Part shown: positions 7,383 through 16,368 of the stretch, in pieces | How the letters are laid out: each line of letters opens with the position of its first letter | How positions within the stretch are numbered: position 1 is the first letter of the stretch | Origin: Paraburkholderia sp. BL25I1N1 | Lineage (GTDB): Bacteria > Pseudomonadota > Gammaproteobacteria > Burkholderiales > Burkholderiaceae | Direction: 5' to 3' | Length of the DNA: 64,000 bases | NCBI RefSeq assembly: GCF_003002025.1 | Contig: NZ_PVZB01000009.1 | Span: 62,001 to 126,000 of the forward strand | Position numbers and translations under genes: made by a program | The notes under the pieces: generated by a model | Told to the model about the DNA's origin: nothing | Database searches by the model: none | What the model saw: the letters and a program-made list of their open reading frames with translations, nothing else

Positions 7383-9182
7383 TTACACCTTCGGTTCCGG
7401 CTGACGCAGACGGATGTGCAGTTCACGCAACTGGCGCTCGTCCACTTCGCTCGGCGCCTGCGTGAGCAGACACTGCGCGCGCTGCGTCTTCGGGAACGCG
7501 ATCACGTCGCGGATCGAGTCGGCGCCGGCCATCATCGTAACGATGCGGTCCAGACCGAATGCGATACCACCATGCGGGGGCGCGCCGTATTGCAGCGCGT
7601 CGAGCAGGAAGCCGAACTTGGCTTGCGCTTCCTCCGCGTTGATCTTCAGCGCGCGGAACACCTTGCTCTGCACTTCTTCACGGTGGATACGCACCGAACC
7701 GCCGCCGATTTCCCAGCCGTTCAGCACCATGTCGTAGGCCTTCGCAAGGCAGCGCGCCGGATCCGTTTCCAGATACTCGAGGTGCTCGTCTTTCGGGCTC
7801 GTGAACGGGTGATGCGCGGCGACGTAGCGGTTGTCTTCCTCGTCGTATTCGAACATCGGGAAGTCGACCACCCACAACGGCTTCCAACCGCTCTCGACGA
7901 GACCATTGGCCTTGCCGAATTCCGAATGGCCGATCTTCAGACGCAGTGCGCCAAGGCTGTCGTTCACCACCTTCGCGCGATCCGCCGCGAAGAAAATGAT
8001 GTCGCCGTCTTGCGCGCCGGTGCGCTCGATGATCGCCTTGACCGCTTCGTCGTGCAGGTTCTTGACGATCGGGCTTTGCAGACCGTCACGGCCCTTCGCG
8101 ACTTCGTTGACCTTGATCCATGCGAGGCCCTTCGCGCCATAGATGCGCACGAATTCCGTGTAGCTGTCGATGTCGCCACGCGAGAGTTCGCCGCCCTTCG
8201 GCACGCGAATCGCCGCGACACGGCCGTCTTTCGTGTTGGCCGGCGTGCTGAACACCTTGAAGTCGACGTCGCGGACCGCATCGGTCAGGTCGGTGAATTC
8301 GAGCTTCACGCGCAGATCCGGCTTGTCCGAACCGAAACGGCGCATGGCTTCCGAATACAGCATGACCGGGAATTTCTCGTCCAGCGTGACGCCGATCGTT
8401 TCCTTGAACACATGACGGATCATGTCTTCGAACAGATCGCGAATTTCCTGTTCCGACAGGAACGAGGTTTCGCAGTCGATCTGCGTGAATTCTGGCTGAC
8501 GGTCGGCGCGCAGGTCTTCGTCGCGGAAGCACTTGACGATCTGGTAGTAGCGATCGAAGTTCGCCACCATCAGCAGCTGCTTGAACAGTTGCGGCGATTG
8601 CGGCAGCGCGAAGAACTGGCCCGGGTTCGTACGCGACGGCACGAGGTAGTCGCGCGCGCCTTCCGGCGTGCTCTTGGTCAGCATCGGCGTTTCGATGTCG
8701 ATGAAGCCGAGCGAGTCGAGGTACTTGCGCGCCTCGATCGCGACGCGGTAGCGCAGACGCAGGTTGTGCTGCATCTGCGGACGGCGCAGGTCCAGCACGC
8801 GATGCGTGAGACGCGTGGTTTCCGACAGGTTGTCGTCGTCGAGCTGGAACGGCGGCGTGATCGACGGGTTCAGCACGATCAGCTCGTGGCACAGCACTTC
8901 GATCTTGCCGCTCTTGAGCGCGGCGTTCGTGGTGCCTTCCGGACGGCCGCGAACCACGCCCTTGATCTGCAGGCAGAACTCGTTGCGCACGCCTTCGGCC
9001 GCCTTGAACATCTCCGCGCGGTCCGGGTCGCAGACGACCTGGACGAGGCCTTCGCGATCGCGCAGGTCGATGAAGATGACGCCGCCATGGTCGCGGCGGC
9101 GACTCACCCAGCCGCACAGCGAGACGGATTGGCCCAGCAGTTCTTCGGTCACCAGACCGCAGTATTGAGATCTCATCGACAT
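7383..9182 (-). CDS. aspS: aspartate--tRNA ligase
   Basis: This class II aminoacyl-tRNA synthetase is 599 residues long, the normal bacterial length. The N-terminal OB-fold anticodon domain has [14 protein letters not shown]. Class II motifs include [16 protein letters not shown] (motif 2, near residue 220), and [13 protein letters not shown] (motif 3) lies near the C-terminus. The bacterial GAD insertion domain lies in the middle. The anticodon domain carries His (RRRDHGG) and Gly (RPEG) where the discriminating E. coli enzyme has Leu and Lys, as in the non-discriminating P. aeruginosa enzyme. It may therefore also charge tRNA-Asn. An ATG two codons downstream (9176) is an alternative start. 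Confidence 0.97.
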   Translation of the reverse strand: MSMRSQYCGLVTEELLGQSVSLCGWVSRRRDHGGVIFIDLRDREGLVQVVCDPDRAEMFKAAEGVRNEFCLQIKGVVRGRPEGTTNAALKSGKIEVLCHELIVLNPSITPPFQLDDDNLSETTRLTHRVLDLRRPQMQHNLRLRYRVAIEARKYLDSLGFIDIETPMLTKSTPEGARDYLVPSRTNPGQFFALPQSPQLFKQLLMVANFDRYYQIVKCFRDEDLRADRQPEFTQIDCETSFLSEQEIRDLFEDMIRHVFKETIGVTLDEKFPVMLYSEAMRRFGSDKPDLRVKLEFTDLTDAVRDVDFKVFSTPANTKDGRVAAIRVPKGGELSRGDIDSYTEFVRIYGAKGLAWIKVNEVAKGRDGLQSPIVKNLHDEAVKAIIERTGAQDGDIIFFAADRAKVVNDSLGALRLKIGHSEFGKANGLVESGWKPLWVVDFPMFEYDEEDNRYVAAHHPFTSPKDEHLEYLETDPARCLAKAYDMVLNGWEIGGGSVRIHREEVQSKVFRALKINAEEAQAKFGFLLDALQYGAPPHGGIAFGLDRIVTMMAGADSIRDVIAFPKTQRAQCLLTQAPSEVDERQLRELHIRLRQPEPKV

Positions 9183-9245
9183 GATGTTTGTCTTTCGTTT
9201 TGCATTGGTTGAACGGCGCGTGGCATGGAAACGCTACGCGCCGCG

Positions 9246-9899
9246 TTACAGCGGAGGCTCGACTGTCGTGCGGCGCACCGGCGCCGGGGGCGCGGACGGC
9301 GCCACGACGCCCATCGAGACGATGTACTTGAGCGCAGCGTCGACCGTCATGTCGAGCTCGATCACTTCGCTCTTGGGCACCATCAGGAAGAAGCCGGAGG
9401 TTGGATTCGGCGTAGTCGGCACATACACGCTGACGTGATCTTCTTTCAGGTGGTTGATGACGTCGCCGCCCGGAATGCCGGTCAGAAACGCAATCGTATA
9501 GGAGCCGCGGCGCGGGTACTCGATCAGGAGCGCCTTGCGAAACGCGTTGCCGCTGCTCGACAGCAGGGTATCGGACACCTGCTTGACGCTGGTGTAGATC
9601 GGGCCGACCACCGGAATGTGAGCGACCACGACTTCCCACCACTTCACGAGCTTCTGCCCAATGAAGTTTTGCGTCAACAGTCCAACGACAAAGATGAAGG
9701 CGAGCGTGAGCACTGCACCGAGGCCGGGCAGGCGAAAGCCGAACAGGCGCTCCGGCTGCCACGCGCGCGGCAGCAGAAGCAGCGTCTGGTCCATCGTGCC
9801 GATGATCAGTCCGAGCACCCACAGTGTGATGGCCAGAGGCACCAGCACCAGCAGGCCAGTCAGGAACACCGATTTGAGTGTCGTTTTTTTCGTCGTCAT
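9246..9899 (-). CDS. DUF502 family inner-membrane protein
   Basis: This 217-residue membrane protein of unknown function has two N-terminal hydrophobic segments (VFLTGLLVLVPLAITLWVLGL and LTLAFIFVVGLLTQNFIG) separated by a short loop, then a soluble domain with the DUF502 signatures GPIYTSVKQVSDTLL and VYVPTTPNPTSGFFLMVP. The ATG at 9899 (MTTKKTTLKS) fits homologues better than an upstream start 12 codons earlier. It lies between fmdB and aspS on the same strand with gaps of about 75 and 63 bp, an arrangement common in Burkholderiaceae. No enzymatic motif is visible. Confidence 0.9.
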   Translation of the reverse strand: MTTKKTTLKSVFLTGLLVLVPLAITLWVLGLIIGTMDQTLLLLPRAWQPERLFGFRLPGLGAVLTLAFIFVVGLLTQNFIGQKLVKWWEVVVAHIPVVGPIYTSVKQVSDTLLSSSGNAFRKALLIEYPRRGSYTIAFLTGIPGGDVINHLKEDHVSVYVPTTPNPTSGFFLMVPKSEVIELDMTVDAALKYIVSMGVVAPSAPPAPVRRTTVEPPL

Positions 9900-9974
9900 G
9901 TGTACCGCCAGAAAGCCGCGCGGGCCGAAGCCCAAGGCGCGGCGTGTGCGCCGCCCCGGAGGGCGGCAGTGCGA

Positions 9975-10352
9975 CTAGGTGCTGCCGGAACCGCTCGAAC
10001 TCGCCGAAGCGGCCGGTGCGGCAGCAGGCGCGGAGGGCGTCGCAGCCGTGTTGCCGGCCGGCGCCGCGTCGGTTTGCGTAGCGCCGTTACTGGCGCTCGC
10101 GTTCTCGCCGGAGGCGCCATTCGAGGCGCCGTTGGCGTCGGGCTTGGCCGGCGCGCTCGCGCCGCCATTGCCGCCGCGAAAATCGGTCACGTACCAGCCG
10201 GAGCCCTTCAACTGGAACCCGGCAGCGGTGACCTGCTTGCGAAATGTGTCTTTCCCGCACTCGGGACACTGCGTCAACTGCGGGTCGCTGATCTTCTGAA
10301 GCACGTCCTTCCCGAAGCCGCATGACTCGCAACGATAAGCGTAGATCGGCAT
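9975..10352 (-). CDS. FmdB-type zinc-ribbon protein
   Basis: This 125-residue protein begins MPIYAYRCESCG and has two CxxC pairs (CESCG near residue 8, CPECG near residue 29) that form the zinc ribbon of the FmdB/CxxC regulatory family. It then has the conserved GSGWYVTDFR segment. The last 60 residues are low-complexity Ala/Ser/Gly/Asn and probably disordered. It is the first gene of the run leading to DUF502, aspS, nudB and clsB. The family name implies regulation, but a role for this member is not established. Confidence 0.9.
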   Translation of the reverse strand: MPIYAYRCESCGFGKDVLQKISDPQLTQCPECGKDTFRKQVTAAGFQLKGSGWYVTDFRGGNGGASAPAKPDANGASNGASGENASASNGATQTDAAPAGNTAATPSAPAAAPAASASSSGSGST

Positions 10353-10398
10353 GATCTTTTTCCCTACTGAAATCTGGTAAACGCTTGCAAAGCCTTGA

Positions 10399-10404
10399 AT
10401 TATA
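10399..10404 (-). promoter_or_regulatory. consensus -10 element upstream of fmdB
   Basis: TATAAT on the minus strand lies 47 bp before the fmdB start, in an otherwise unstructured 182-bp gap. No good -35 hexamer is visible at 16-18 bp. It is the most likely promoter for the fmdB-aspS group. Confidence 0.45.
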
Positions 10405-10534
10405 GCCGCAAACGATATCTTCCCCCCGGATTTTGGGGACCAGCGCCCGACGCAGGCGCCGGTGCGTTAAATGGGGGCGGCGGTAGTCGAATCAAGTGCG
10501 GCGGGCGCCGCCGCCAAGCGCGACAGCTGCGCGG

Positions 10535-11158
10535 TCAAACGCGGCGACGCCAGGTTAGCCAGCGCTCACGTCCCGCGAAGACGGCAATCGAGTCGTGCAC
10601 GGCTTCGTCTTCGATCAGCTCGAAGTGCGGCGTGAGCAGCGCGTCGAGTTCCGCGCGCTCGATGCCGAACGGCGGCCCTTTCGGCGTCGCGCCGATAAAA
10701 AAGAACCCCGCGAGCAAGCCGCCAGCGGGTAACAGCTCAGCCATTCTTCGTGCGTAGTCGATGCGGCGCGCGAGCGGCAGCGCGCAGAGAAACGCGCGCT
10801 CGTAAATCCAGGCGGGTGCGAAAGGCGGCTTGTACGTAAAGAAGTCCGCCTGCTCCACCAGATGCGCATGCTGTGCGCCCAGTTGCTCATGCGCCGCCGC
10901 AACCGCAGCCGGTGAAAAGTCGATCGCCCGGACCGGGTAGCCGTGCCCGGCCAACCAGACCGCTTCGTACGCGCTGCCGCAGCCTGGAATCAGCACGGCG
11001 GCGCCGGCATGGCGCGCGGCGAACGACTCAAACGCGGACGGCACGCCCGCCTGATCCCACGGCATGAAACCGCGCTCGAAACGCTCATCCCAGAACTCGG
11101 GCGAGTTGGGATCGCGGCTCTCAAATTCAGGCGCGGAAGGTTGGGTCGGGTCGCTCAT
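10535..11158 (-). CDS. SAM-dependent methyltransferase, thiopurine methyltransferase-like
   Basis: This 207-residue class I methyltransferase has the SAM-binding motif VLIPGCGSAYEAVWLA near residue 55. The N-terminal FWDERFERGFMPWDQAGVP is typical of the TPMT-like family. The acidic residue in RAIDFSP would bind the SAM ribose. Related proteins act on thiols, selenium or tellurium compounds, but the substrate here is unknown. The ATG at 11158 was chosen over a TTG one codon upstream. It follows ubiB by 24 bp on the same strand and may be the last gene of the ubiquinone operon. Confidence 0.87.
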   Translation of the reverse strand: MSDPTQPSAPEFESRDPNSPEFWDERFERGFMPWDQAGVPSAFESFAARHAGAAVLIPGCGSAYEAVWLAGHGYPVRAIDFSPAAVAAAHEQLGAQHAHLVEQADFFTYKPPFAPAWIYERAFLCALPLARRIDYARRMAELLPAGGLLAGFFFIGATPKGPPFGIERAELDALLTPHFELIEDEAVHDSIAVFAGRERWLTWRRRV

Positions 11159-11182
11159 CAATTACCTCGCAGGGGATCGCAA

Positions 11183-12760
11183 TCAACCGCCGTAAGCAAG
11201 CGCCAGAAACACCCGCGTCAGCACCGCCCCGACGCCGACCGCCACACCGAACAGCAGCAAGCCTTGCAACAGCCGGTTGGTGCGCTTCTGCTCGAGCAGA
11301 ATCTGGCGAATCATGTCGTCGTTCGCGCCGCGCTTGTTGTCGTGGCGCTCGGCCAGCACGTGATGAATCAGGCGCGGCAACTGCGGCAGCGTCTTGCTCC
11401 ACTGCGGCGCCTCGATCTTCAGACGCTCATACCAGCCGCGCAGGCCGATCTGTTCGTTCATCCAGCGTTCGAGGTAAGGCTTGGCCGTCTTCCACAGATC
11501 CAGTTCGGGATCGAGCGAGCGACCGAGCCCTTCCACGTTCAGCATGGTCTTTTGCAGCAGCACCAGCTGCGGCTGAATCTCGACATTGAAGCGGCGCGAG
11601 GTCGAGAACAGGCGCATCAGCACCTGACCGAGCGAAATATCCTTCAGCGCGCGATCGAAGTACGGCTCGCAGACCGCGCGGATCGCACTCTCGAGTTCTT
11701 CGACGCGGGTAGTCGGCGGCACCCAGCCCGACTCCAGATGCAGCGTGGCGACGCGATGGTAATCGCGCTTGAAGAATGCGAGGAAGTTCTGCGCGAGGTA
11801 GTTCTTATCGAAGTCCGACAGCGCGCCGATGATGCCGAAGTCGAGCGCGATATAGCGGCCGAAGTGCGTCGGATCGAGACTCACCTGAATGTTGCCCGGG
11901 TGCATGTCGGCATGGAAAAAACCGTCGCGGAACACCTGGGTGAAGAAGATTTCGACGCCTTCGCGCGCCAGCTTGGGAATGTCCACGCCGGCCGCGCGCA
12001 GCGTCTCCACCTGGCTGATCGGCACGCCGACCATGCGCTCCATGACCAGCACCGTAGGCGTGCAGAACTCCCAGTACATTTCCGGCACCAGCAGCAGATC
12101 GAGCCCGGCAAAGTTGCGCCGCAACTGGCTGCCGTTGGCCGCCTCGCGCATCAGGTCGAGTTCGTCGTGCAGATATTTGTCGAATTCGGCGACCACCTCG
12201 CGCGGCTTCAGACGCTTGCCGTCGGCCCACAACCGCTCAGCCCACACGGCGATGTCGCGCAGCAGGGCGAGATCGGAATCGATCACGGGCAGCATGTTCG
12301 GGCGCAGCACCTTCACGGCCACCGCCTTGCCGACGTGCTGCCCCGCCTTCACCGTGGCGAAGTGCACCTGCGCGATCGAGGCGCTCGCCACCGGCACCCG
12401 CTCGAAGTCGTCGAACAGTACGTCGACCGGTGCGCCGAGCGCGTTCTCCACCAGCCGGATCGCCACCGCCGATTCAAACGGAGGCACCTGATCCTGCAGC
12501 TTGGCGAGTTCGTCGGCGATATCGACCGGCAGCAGATCGCGCCGCGTCGACAACACTTGCCCGAACTTGACGAAGATCGGGCCGAGGCTTTCCAGCGCGA
12601 GCCGCAGACGCACGCCCGGCGGCGCGTCGAACTTGCGGCCGATCGTGGTGATACGCAGCAGCAAACGCACGCGCCGGTCGTTGACGCGGCTGAGCATCAT
12701 CTCATCGAGACCGAAGCGGATGACCGTAAAGAAAATCTTGAGGAAACGCAGAAAACGCAT
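11183..12760 (-). CDS. ubiB: ubiquinone biosynthesis kinase-like protein UbiB
   Basis: This atypical kinase/ATPase of the ABC1/ADCK family is needed for coenzyme Q synthesis at the inner membrane. It has the family's KxGQ motif ([18 protein letters not shown], near residue 65), the Lys of [10 protein letters not shown], a catalytic loop with [12 protein letters not shown], and the metal-binding DFG ([12 protein letters not shown]). The C-terminus has a hydrophobic anchor ([19 protein letters not shown]). At 525 residues it is the usual length. It begins 15 bp after the ubiJ stop, and the two are co-transcribed. Confidence 0.97.
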   Translation of the reverse strand: MRFLRFLKIFFTVIRFGLDEMMLSRVNDRRVRLLLRITTIGRKFDAPPGVRLRLALESLGPIFVKFGQVLSTRRDLLPVDIADELAKLQDQVPPFESAVAIRLVENALGAPVDVLFDDFERVPVASASIAQVHFATVKAGQHVGKAVAVKVLRPNMLPVIDSDLALLRDIAVWAERLWADGKRLKPREVVAEFDKYLHDELDLMREAANGSQLRRNFAGLDLLLVPEMYWEFCTPTVLVMERMVGVPISQVETLRAAGVDIPKLAREGVEIFFTQVFRDGFFHADMHPGNIQVSLDPTHFGRYIALDFGIIGALSDFDKNYLAQNFLAFFKRDYHRVATLHLESGWVPPTTRVEELESAIRAVCEPYFDRALKDISLGQVLMRLFSTSRRFNVEIQPQLVLLQKTMLNVEGLGRSLDPELDLWKTAKPYLERWMNEQIGLRGWYERLKIEAPQWSKTLPQLPRLIHHVLAERHDNKRGANDDMIRQILLEQKRTNRLLQGLLLFGVAVGVGAVLTRVFLALAYGG

Positions 12761-12775
12761 GGTTGTGCCCGGTGA

Positions 12776-13420
12776 CTAGCGCGTGCCGCGCGACGTGGCG
12801 GCGCCGCCCGGCGCATCAGCGCCGCGGGCTTCGACCTTCTGTTCAAGACGCTCGAGGCGTTTTTCCACACGCGCCAGTGCGTCGCGCGCGCGGGCCAGTT
12901 CGACGTTGAAGTCCTCCAGCGCGGCGCGGCGCACCAGTTGCGGATTCTCGTCGAGCAGATATTCGGCGGCAGTGTCAAGCAGGTTGCGCCCGGTGCGCTG
13001 CACGTGTTCGCCGACCGTGCGCACCACCGAGGCCACGCGCCACGCCGGACCGTCGCCGATGAACCTGGCCAGATATTCTTCCGGCTCCCAGCGAAGATGT
13101 TCGGCGAGCTTGGCGATCACGGTGGCGAATTCGGCGTCGCCTTCGATCTTCACATGCTTCATTACTGCCGCCTGGCCGCCTTGTACGAAGGCGGGCAGCG
13201 CGTCGGACGACACCGAAATGGTTACGTCGAACTGCTGCGCCTCCGTGGCCGCGACCGCGCTCAGATAGCCGTCCGGTTGCACCAGCAGCATCAGCACGAC
13301 CGGTGGACAGGACAGTCTCGCGGTCTTGCCCGCGTAGGGAGCGAGGCGCTCACGAGCCCACGATTCGCGGGCGAGCAGATGGTTGACAGCAGCAGCGAAA
13401 GGCTTGGCGGCGAGGGTCAT
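12776..13420 (-). CDS. ubiJ: ubiquinone biosynthesis accessory factor UbiJ (SCP2 domain)
   Basis: This is a lipid-binding accessory protein of the aerobic ubiquinone biosynthesis complex. The 214 residues comprise an N-terminal SCP2 sterol-carrier-like domain (about residues 5-120; VKIEGDAEFATVIAKLAEHLRW is characteristic) and a C-terminal coiled coil (residues 165-200, rich in Arg/Glu/Leu, as in UbiJ/UbiK partners). The ATG at 13420 was chosen; a TTG four codons upstream falls at the T-run edge of a terminator. It is directly upstream of ubiB. The intrinsic terminator 14-48 bp before the start means it must have read-through or a short, structured leader. Confidence 0.92.
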   Translation of the reverse strand: MTLAAKPFAAAVNHLLARESWARERLAPYAGKTARLSCPPVVLMLLVQPDGYLSAVAATEAQQFDVTISVSSDALPAFVQGGQAAVMKHVKIEGDAEFATVIAKLAEHLRWEPEEYLARFIGDGPAWRVASVVRTVGEHVQRTGRNLLDTAAEYLLDENPQLVRRAALEDFNVELARARDALARVEKRLERLEQKVEARGADAPGGAATSRGTR

Positions 13421-13433
13421 TGAAAGTGGCAAG

Positions 13434-13468
13434 AAAAAACCCGCGCGAGCGAGGTGCCCGCGCGGGTT
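13434..13468 (-). terminator. intrinsic terminator between the Tim44-like gene and ubiJ
   Basis: Leftward, AACCCGCGCG, an 11-nt loop and CGCGCGGGTT form a 10-bp stem, followed by a TTTTTT run. It ends only 14 nt before the ubiJ ATG. It either separates the ubiE group from ubiJB or acts as an attenuator in the ubiJ leader. Confidence 0.85.
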
Positions 13469-13576
13469 CCTATTGTAACGTCCGTTCGCTTCGCGGCCTG
13501 CTATGCCGAACGGCCAACGTACGGTGCGAATCCAGAAGGCGCTGCTGCGTCACGCGGCCCCTGTCGCACCGCCGCT

Positions 13577-14569
13577 TCAGTGCTGCGCGACCTGCTGGAT
13601 GCCGGCCAGCAGCCAGCCTTCGCCGGGGCGATTCGCCTTCGACAGGTTCCAGACTTCGACGAACGGCTCCGCCGCCGCGCCCGGTGCCTCGCGAATCAGG
13701 CCCGAGAAGCGCACGCTGGCGAAGTATTCGTTCGCGCGCTCTTCCACGCCCAGCAGTTCGGCGTTCAGTTGAACGACGTCCGTCTGATTCCTCTCGGCGC
13801 CACGCGAAGACAGATCGACCTTCACCTCGGCGAACATTTCCGGCGTGGTGAATTCGCGGATGTCGTCCATGTTGCCGGCGTCCCATGCGGCTTGCAGACG
13901 CACGAAGTAGACCTTGGCGTTGCGCAGGAAGGCTTCCGAGTCGAAGCCGGCCGGCACCACAGGCGCGGCGTTGATGGTCGGCGTGGTGAGCGGATTGCCT
14001 TGCGGTTCGAGGTACGAGCCGGACGGCGGCGCGCTATAACGCGGTTCCTGCGAATAGCCGGTGCCGCCCGAATTCAGCGACGGCGAATTGCCCGCGTAAG
14101 CCGGTTGCGCCGAGTCACGCTTGCGGCCCATGAAGCGGCGGATCAGCCAGATGCCGATCATGGCGATGACCGCAATCACGATGATATTGGCCATGGCGCC
14201 GGCGAACGCGCCGCCCAAGCCAAAGTGCGACAGCAACGCGGCGATGCCGAGACCGGCCGCCAGACCGGCGATCGGCCCGAGCCAGCGCGACCGGTTAGGC
14301 TGCGCGGCCGGAGTCGGCGCGGGCGCCGGAGCGGGCTGCGCACGCTGCTGCATGGCCTGATTGCTTTGGGAAGGTTGCGACGGCGCGGACTGCTGCGTCA
14401 CGCTGTTCGACTGACGGCCAATGCTACGGCCACCGCCCATGCGGCGAGCTTCCGCATCGAGCGAAGCGAGGGAGCCGGCCATGATCAGACCGACCATCGC
14501 GATCAGTCCGATTCTTCTCACCAGCGACCGCCCAACCTTACGGGGAGATAACACACCTGAATCGGACAT
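13577..14569 (-). CDS. Tim44-like domain membrane protein
   Basis: This 330-residue protein has an N-terminal hydrophobic signal or anchor segment (about residues 15-35) and a Gln/Ser/Pro/Ala-rich linker. Two glycine-rich membrane segments lie near residues 105-155 (IAGLAAGLGIAALLSHFG and ANIIVIAVIAMIGIWLI). The C-terminal Tim44/MRPL45-type domain, about residues 215-330, contains FDSEAFLRNAKVYFVRLQ and ends EVWNLSKANRPGEGWLLAG. Such proteins are a fixed neighbour of ubiE/ubiJB in beta-proteobacteria, but their function is unproven. The ATG at 14569 (MSDSGVLSPRK) was chosen; 73 upstream in-frame codons are not protein-like. Confidence 0.9.
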   Translation of the reverse strand: MSDSGVLSPRKVGRSLVRRIGLIAMVGLIMAGSLASLDAEARRMGGGRSIGRQSNSVTQQSAPSQPSQSNQAMQQRAQPAPAPAPTPAAQPNRSRWLGPIAGLAAGLGIAALLSHFGLGGAFAGAMANIIVIAVIAMIGIWLIRRFMGRKRDSAQPAYAGNSPSLNSGGTGYSQEPRYSAPPSGSYLEPQGNPLTTPTINAAPVVPAGFDSEAFLRNAKVYFVRLQAAWDAGNMDDIREFTTPEMFAEVKVDLSSRGAERNQTDVVQLNAELLGVEERANEYFASVRFSGLIREAPGAAAEPFVEVWNLSKANRPGEGWLLAGIQQVAQH

Positions 14570-14607
14570 TTTCGTACTTTCCTTTAAAAATCGATGGGTT
14601 AGGAACC

Positions 14608-15339
14608 CTAGTATTTGGTCCCCACATGTAAAGCTACCACGCCAGCTGACAAATTGTAATATTTGACGCCGTCGAGACCCGCTTGTTCCATCATTGTTTT
14701 CAAAGTTTCCTGGTCCGGATGCATCCGGATCGATTCGGCGAGGTATTGATAGCTCTCGGCATCTTTCGCAAAGCGTTCGCCCAACCACGGCAACACCTTA
14801 AAAGAATAGACGTCGTAGACCTTCTTGAGCGGATCCCATACCTTCGAAAATTCCAGCACCAGCAGACGCCCCGCCGGTTTCAGCACGCGCCGCATTTCCG
14901 CCAGCGCCACGTCCTTGTGAGTCATGTTGCGCAAGCCGAATGCCACCGTCACTACGTCGAAGTAATTGTCCGGAAAGGGGATTTTCTCAGCGTCGCAAAG
15001 CAGCGCCGGCGTGATCACGCCCTTATCCAGCAGACGGTCGCGGCCCACGCGCAGCATCGATTCATTGATGTCGGTATGCCAGACCTCACCGGTGTCGCCC
15101 GCCTGCTTTGCGAACGCCTTCGACAGATCGCCGGTGCCGCCCGCAATGTCGAGCACCTTGTAACCCGGCCGCACGTTGGCCTGGGCGATCGTGAACATCT
15201 TCCACGCGCGGTGCAACCCGCCCGACATCAGGTCGTTCATCAGGTCGTAGTTGGCGGCAACCGAGTGGAATACGCCCGCCACCTTCTGCGCCTTGTCCTG
15301 TTCGTCGACCGATTGAAAGCCGAAGTGGGTTTTGCTCAT
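14608..15339 (-). CDS. ubiE: demethylmenaquinone/2-methoxy-6-polyprenylbenzoquinol C-methyltransferase
   Basis: This SAM-dependent C-methyltransferase of ubiquinone synthesis starts [11 protein letters not shown], which is typical of UbiE. The SAM-binding motif [15 protein letters not shown] is near residue 62. The second UbiE signature, [28 protein letters not shown], lies near residue 140, and the C-terminus [15 protein letters not shown] is also diagnostic. The 243-residue length is standard. The start at 15339 was chosen over an in-frame open extension of 56 codons. It is 38 bp upstream of the Tim44-like gene and 67 bp downstream of the DUF971 gene. Confidence 0.97.
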   Translation of the reverse strand: MSKTHFGFQSVDEQDKAQKVAGVFHSVAANYDLMNDLMSGGLHRAWKMFTIAQANVRPGYKVLDIAGGTGDLSKAFAKQAGDTGEVWHTDINESMLRVGRDRLLDKGVITPALLCDAEKIPFPDNYFDVVTVAFGLRNMTHKDVALAEMRRVLKPAGRLLVLEFSKVWDPLKKVYDVYSFKVLPWLGERFAKDAESYQYLAESIRMHPDQETLKTMMEQAGLDGVKYYNLSAGVVALHVGTKY

Positions 15340-15406
15340 CGCGCTCGTCCTTTCGCGTATTCTGAAATGTTGCGCCGCATCAGTGCGGCGTTCGGGGCGA
15401 ATCGTA

Positions 15407-15820
15407 TCAGTGACAGTGCCCGTGCGCAGCGCCGGCCTGAACCATCGGCGTATCGCGGTCGACGCCGGCCGCCTGAAGTTTGGCGAGATAGTCGCGCCAG
15501 AGTTCATCCTGGCGCACGGCCATGTCGTACAGCAGGTCCCACGAATAGATGCCGGTGGCGTGTCCGTCCGAGAAAGTCGGCTGCAGCGCGTAGTTGCCGA
15601 CGCCTTCGATCATGGTGATCGTCACTTCGCGCTTGCCGGTCTGCAACGTTTCCTGGCCGGGCCCATGGCCCATCACTTCCGCCGACGGCGAATACACGCG
15701 CAGCAGTTCGAACGGCAGTCGATAAGATTCGCCGTTTGCGTACTGCAATTCGAGCACACGCGATTTGGAATGCACGACCACGCCGGTCGGCACTGGCGTA
15801 TCGGGAGTTAGTCCACTCAT
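15407..15820 (-). CDS. DUF971 domain protein
   Basis: This 137-residue protein consists of one DUF971 (gamma-butyrobetaine hydroxylase N-terminal-like) domain, with signatures [27 protein letters not shown] (shortened here), [21 protein letters not shown], and a His-rich tail GAAHGHCH. In eukaryotic relatives the fold binds zinc, and in bacteria it is often linked to Fe-S carrier proteins. A role in cofactor handling near the ubiquinone genes is inferred only. It is followed by ubiE on the same strand. Confidence 0.88.
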   Translation of the reverse strand: MSGLTPDTPVPTGVVVHSKSRVLELQYANGESYRLPFELLRVYSPSAEVMGHGPGQETLQTGKREVTITMIEGVGNYALQPTFSDGHATGIYSWDLLYDMAVRQDELWRDYLAKLQAAGVDRDTPMVQAGAAHGHCH

Positions 15821-15905
15821 GTTGACCTCATAGAGAACGCCGCCTCAATTCTTCCTGCCCTTCGCGGGCCCGGCGCGAACGCGACAGGTTCGGGAGCGCT
15901 CGAAC

Positions 15906-16334
15906 TCAAGCCAGCGCCTGTTCGATTTCCTGCCGCACCGCTTCGCGCAGCAAGGTGGCTTGCGCGCGGCGCGACGACAGCATGGCTTCGGACACCGTGC
16001 GCTGGCGCGGCGCCCAGATGGGCAGCGGAAAATGAGCGTCGTTCGAAAACCGCGGAATCACATGCCAGTGCACGTGCGGCACCTGGTTGCCAAGGCTCGC
16101 CAGGTTCACCTTGACCGGCTGAAGGATGCGCCGGATCGCGCGCTCGACCGCGTACACGGCCTTCATCACGCGATCGCGGTCGTCTCCGTCAAGGTCGGAA
16201 AACTCGGCCACATGCTCATTCCAGATGACCCGGCAAAAGCCCGGGTAATCGTGTTCATCGGCGAGTACGACACGCAAGGTGTCGTCGTGCCACAGCACAT
16301 CGCCGCCATCTTCACGGCAAAAAACGCATTCCAT
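15906..16334 (-). CDS. HIT family hydrolase
   Basis: This 142-residue histidine triad nucleotide hydrolase/transferase has the triad motif PHVHWHVIPRF near residue 97 (the catalytic His is the middle one of HxHxH). It also has the N-terminal CVFCREDGG zinc-type pair and the DEHDYPGFCRVIWNEHV strand typical of the FHIT/GalT-like subgroup. The ATG at 16334 (MECVFC) was chosen. It lies 34 bp after the large oxidoreductase and 85 bp before the DUF971 gene, all on the same strand. The nucleotide substrate is unknown. Confidence 0.92.
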   Translation of the reverse strand: MECVFCREDGGDVLWHDDTLRVVLADEHDYPGFCRVIWNEHVAEFSDLDGDDRDRVMKAVYAVERAIRRILQPVKVNLASLGNQVPHVHWHVIPRFSNDAHFPLPIWAPRQRTVSEAMLSSRRAQATLLREAVRQEIEQALA

Positions 16335-16368
16335 CGTCGGCCTCAGGCAAAAATCGTCAGTCGTGCCA

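Noticed and set aside
7416..9212. A rightward open frame of about 600 codons opposite aspS
   Set aside because: It mirrors aspS exactly and has no recognisable domain.
10943..12775. A rightward open frame of about 610 codons opposite ubiB
   Set aside because: Composition is biased to Arg, His and Gln, there is no ribosome site or motif, and UbiB motifs on the other strand are complete.
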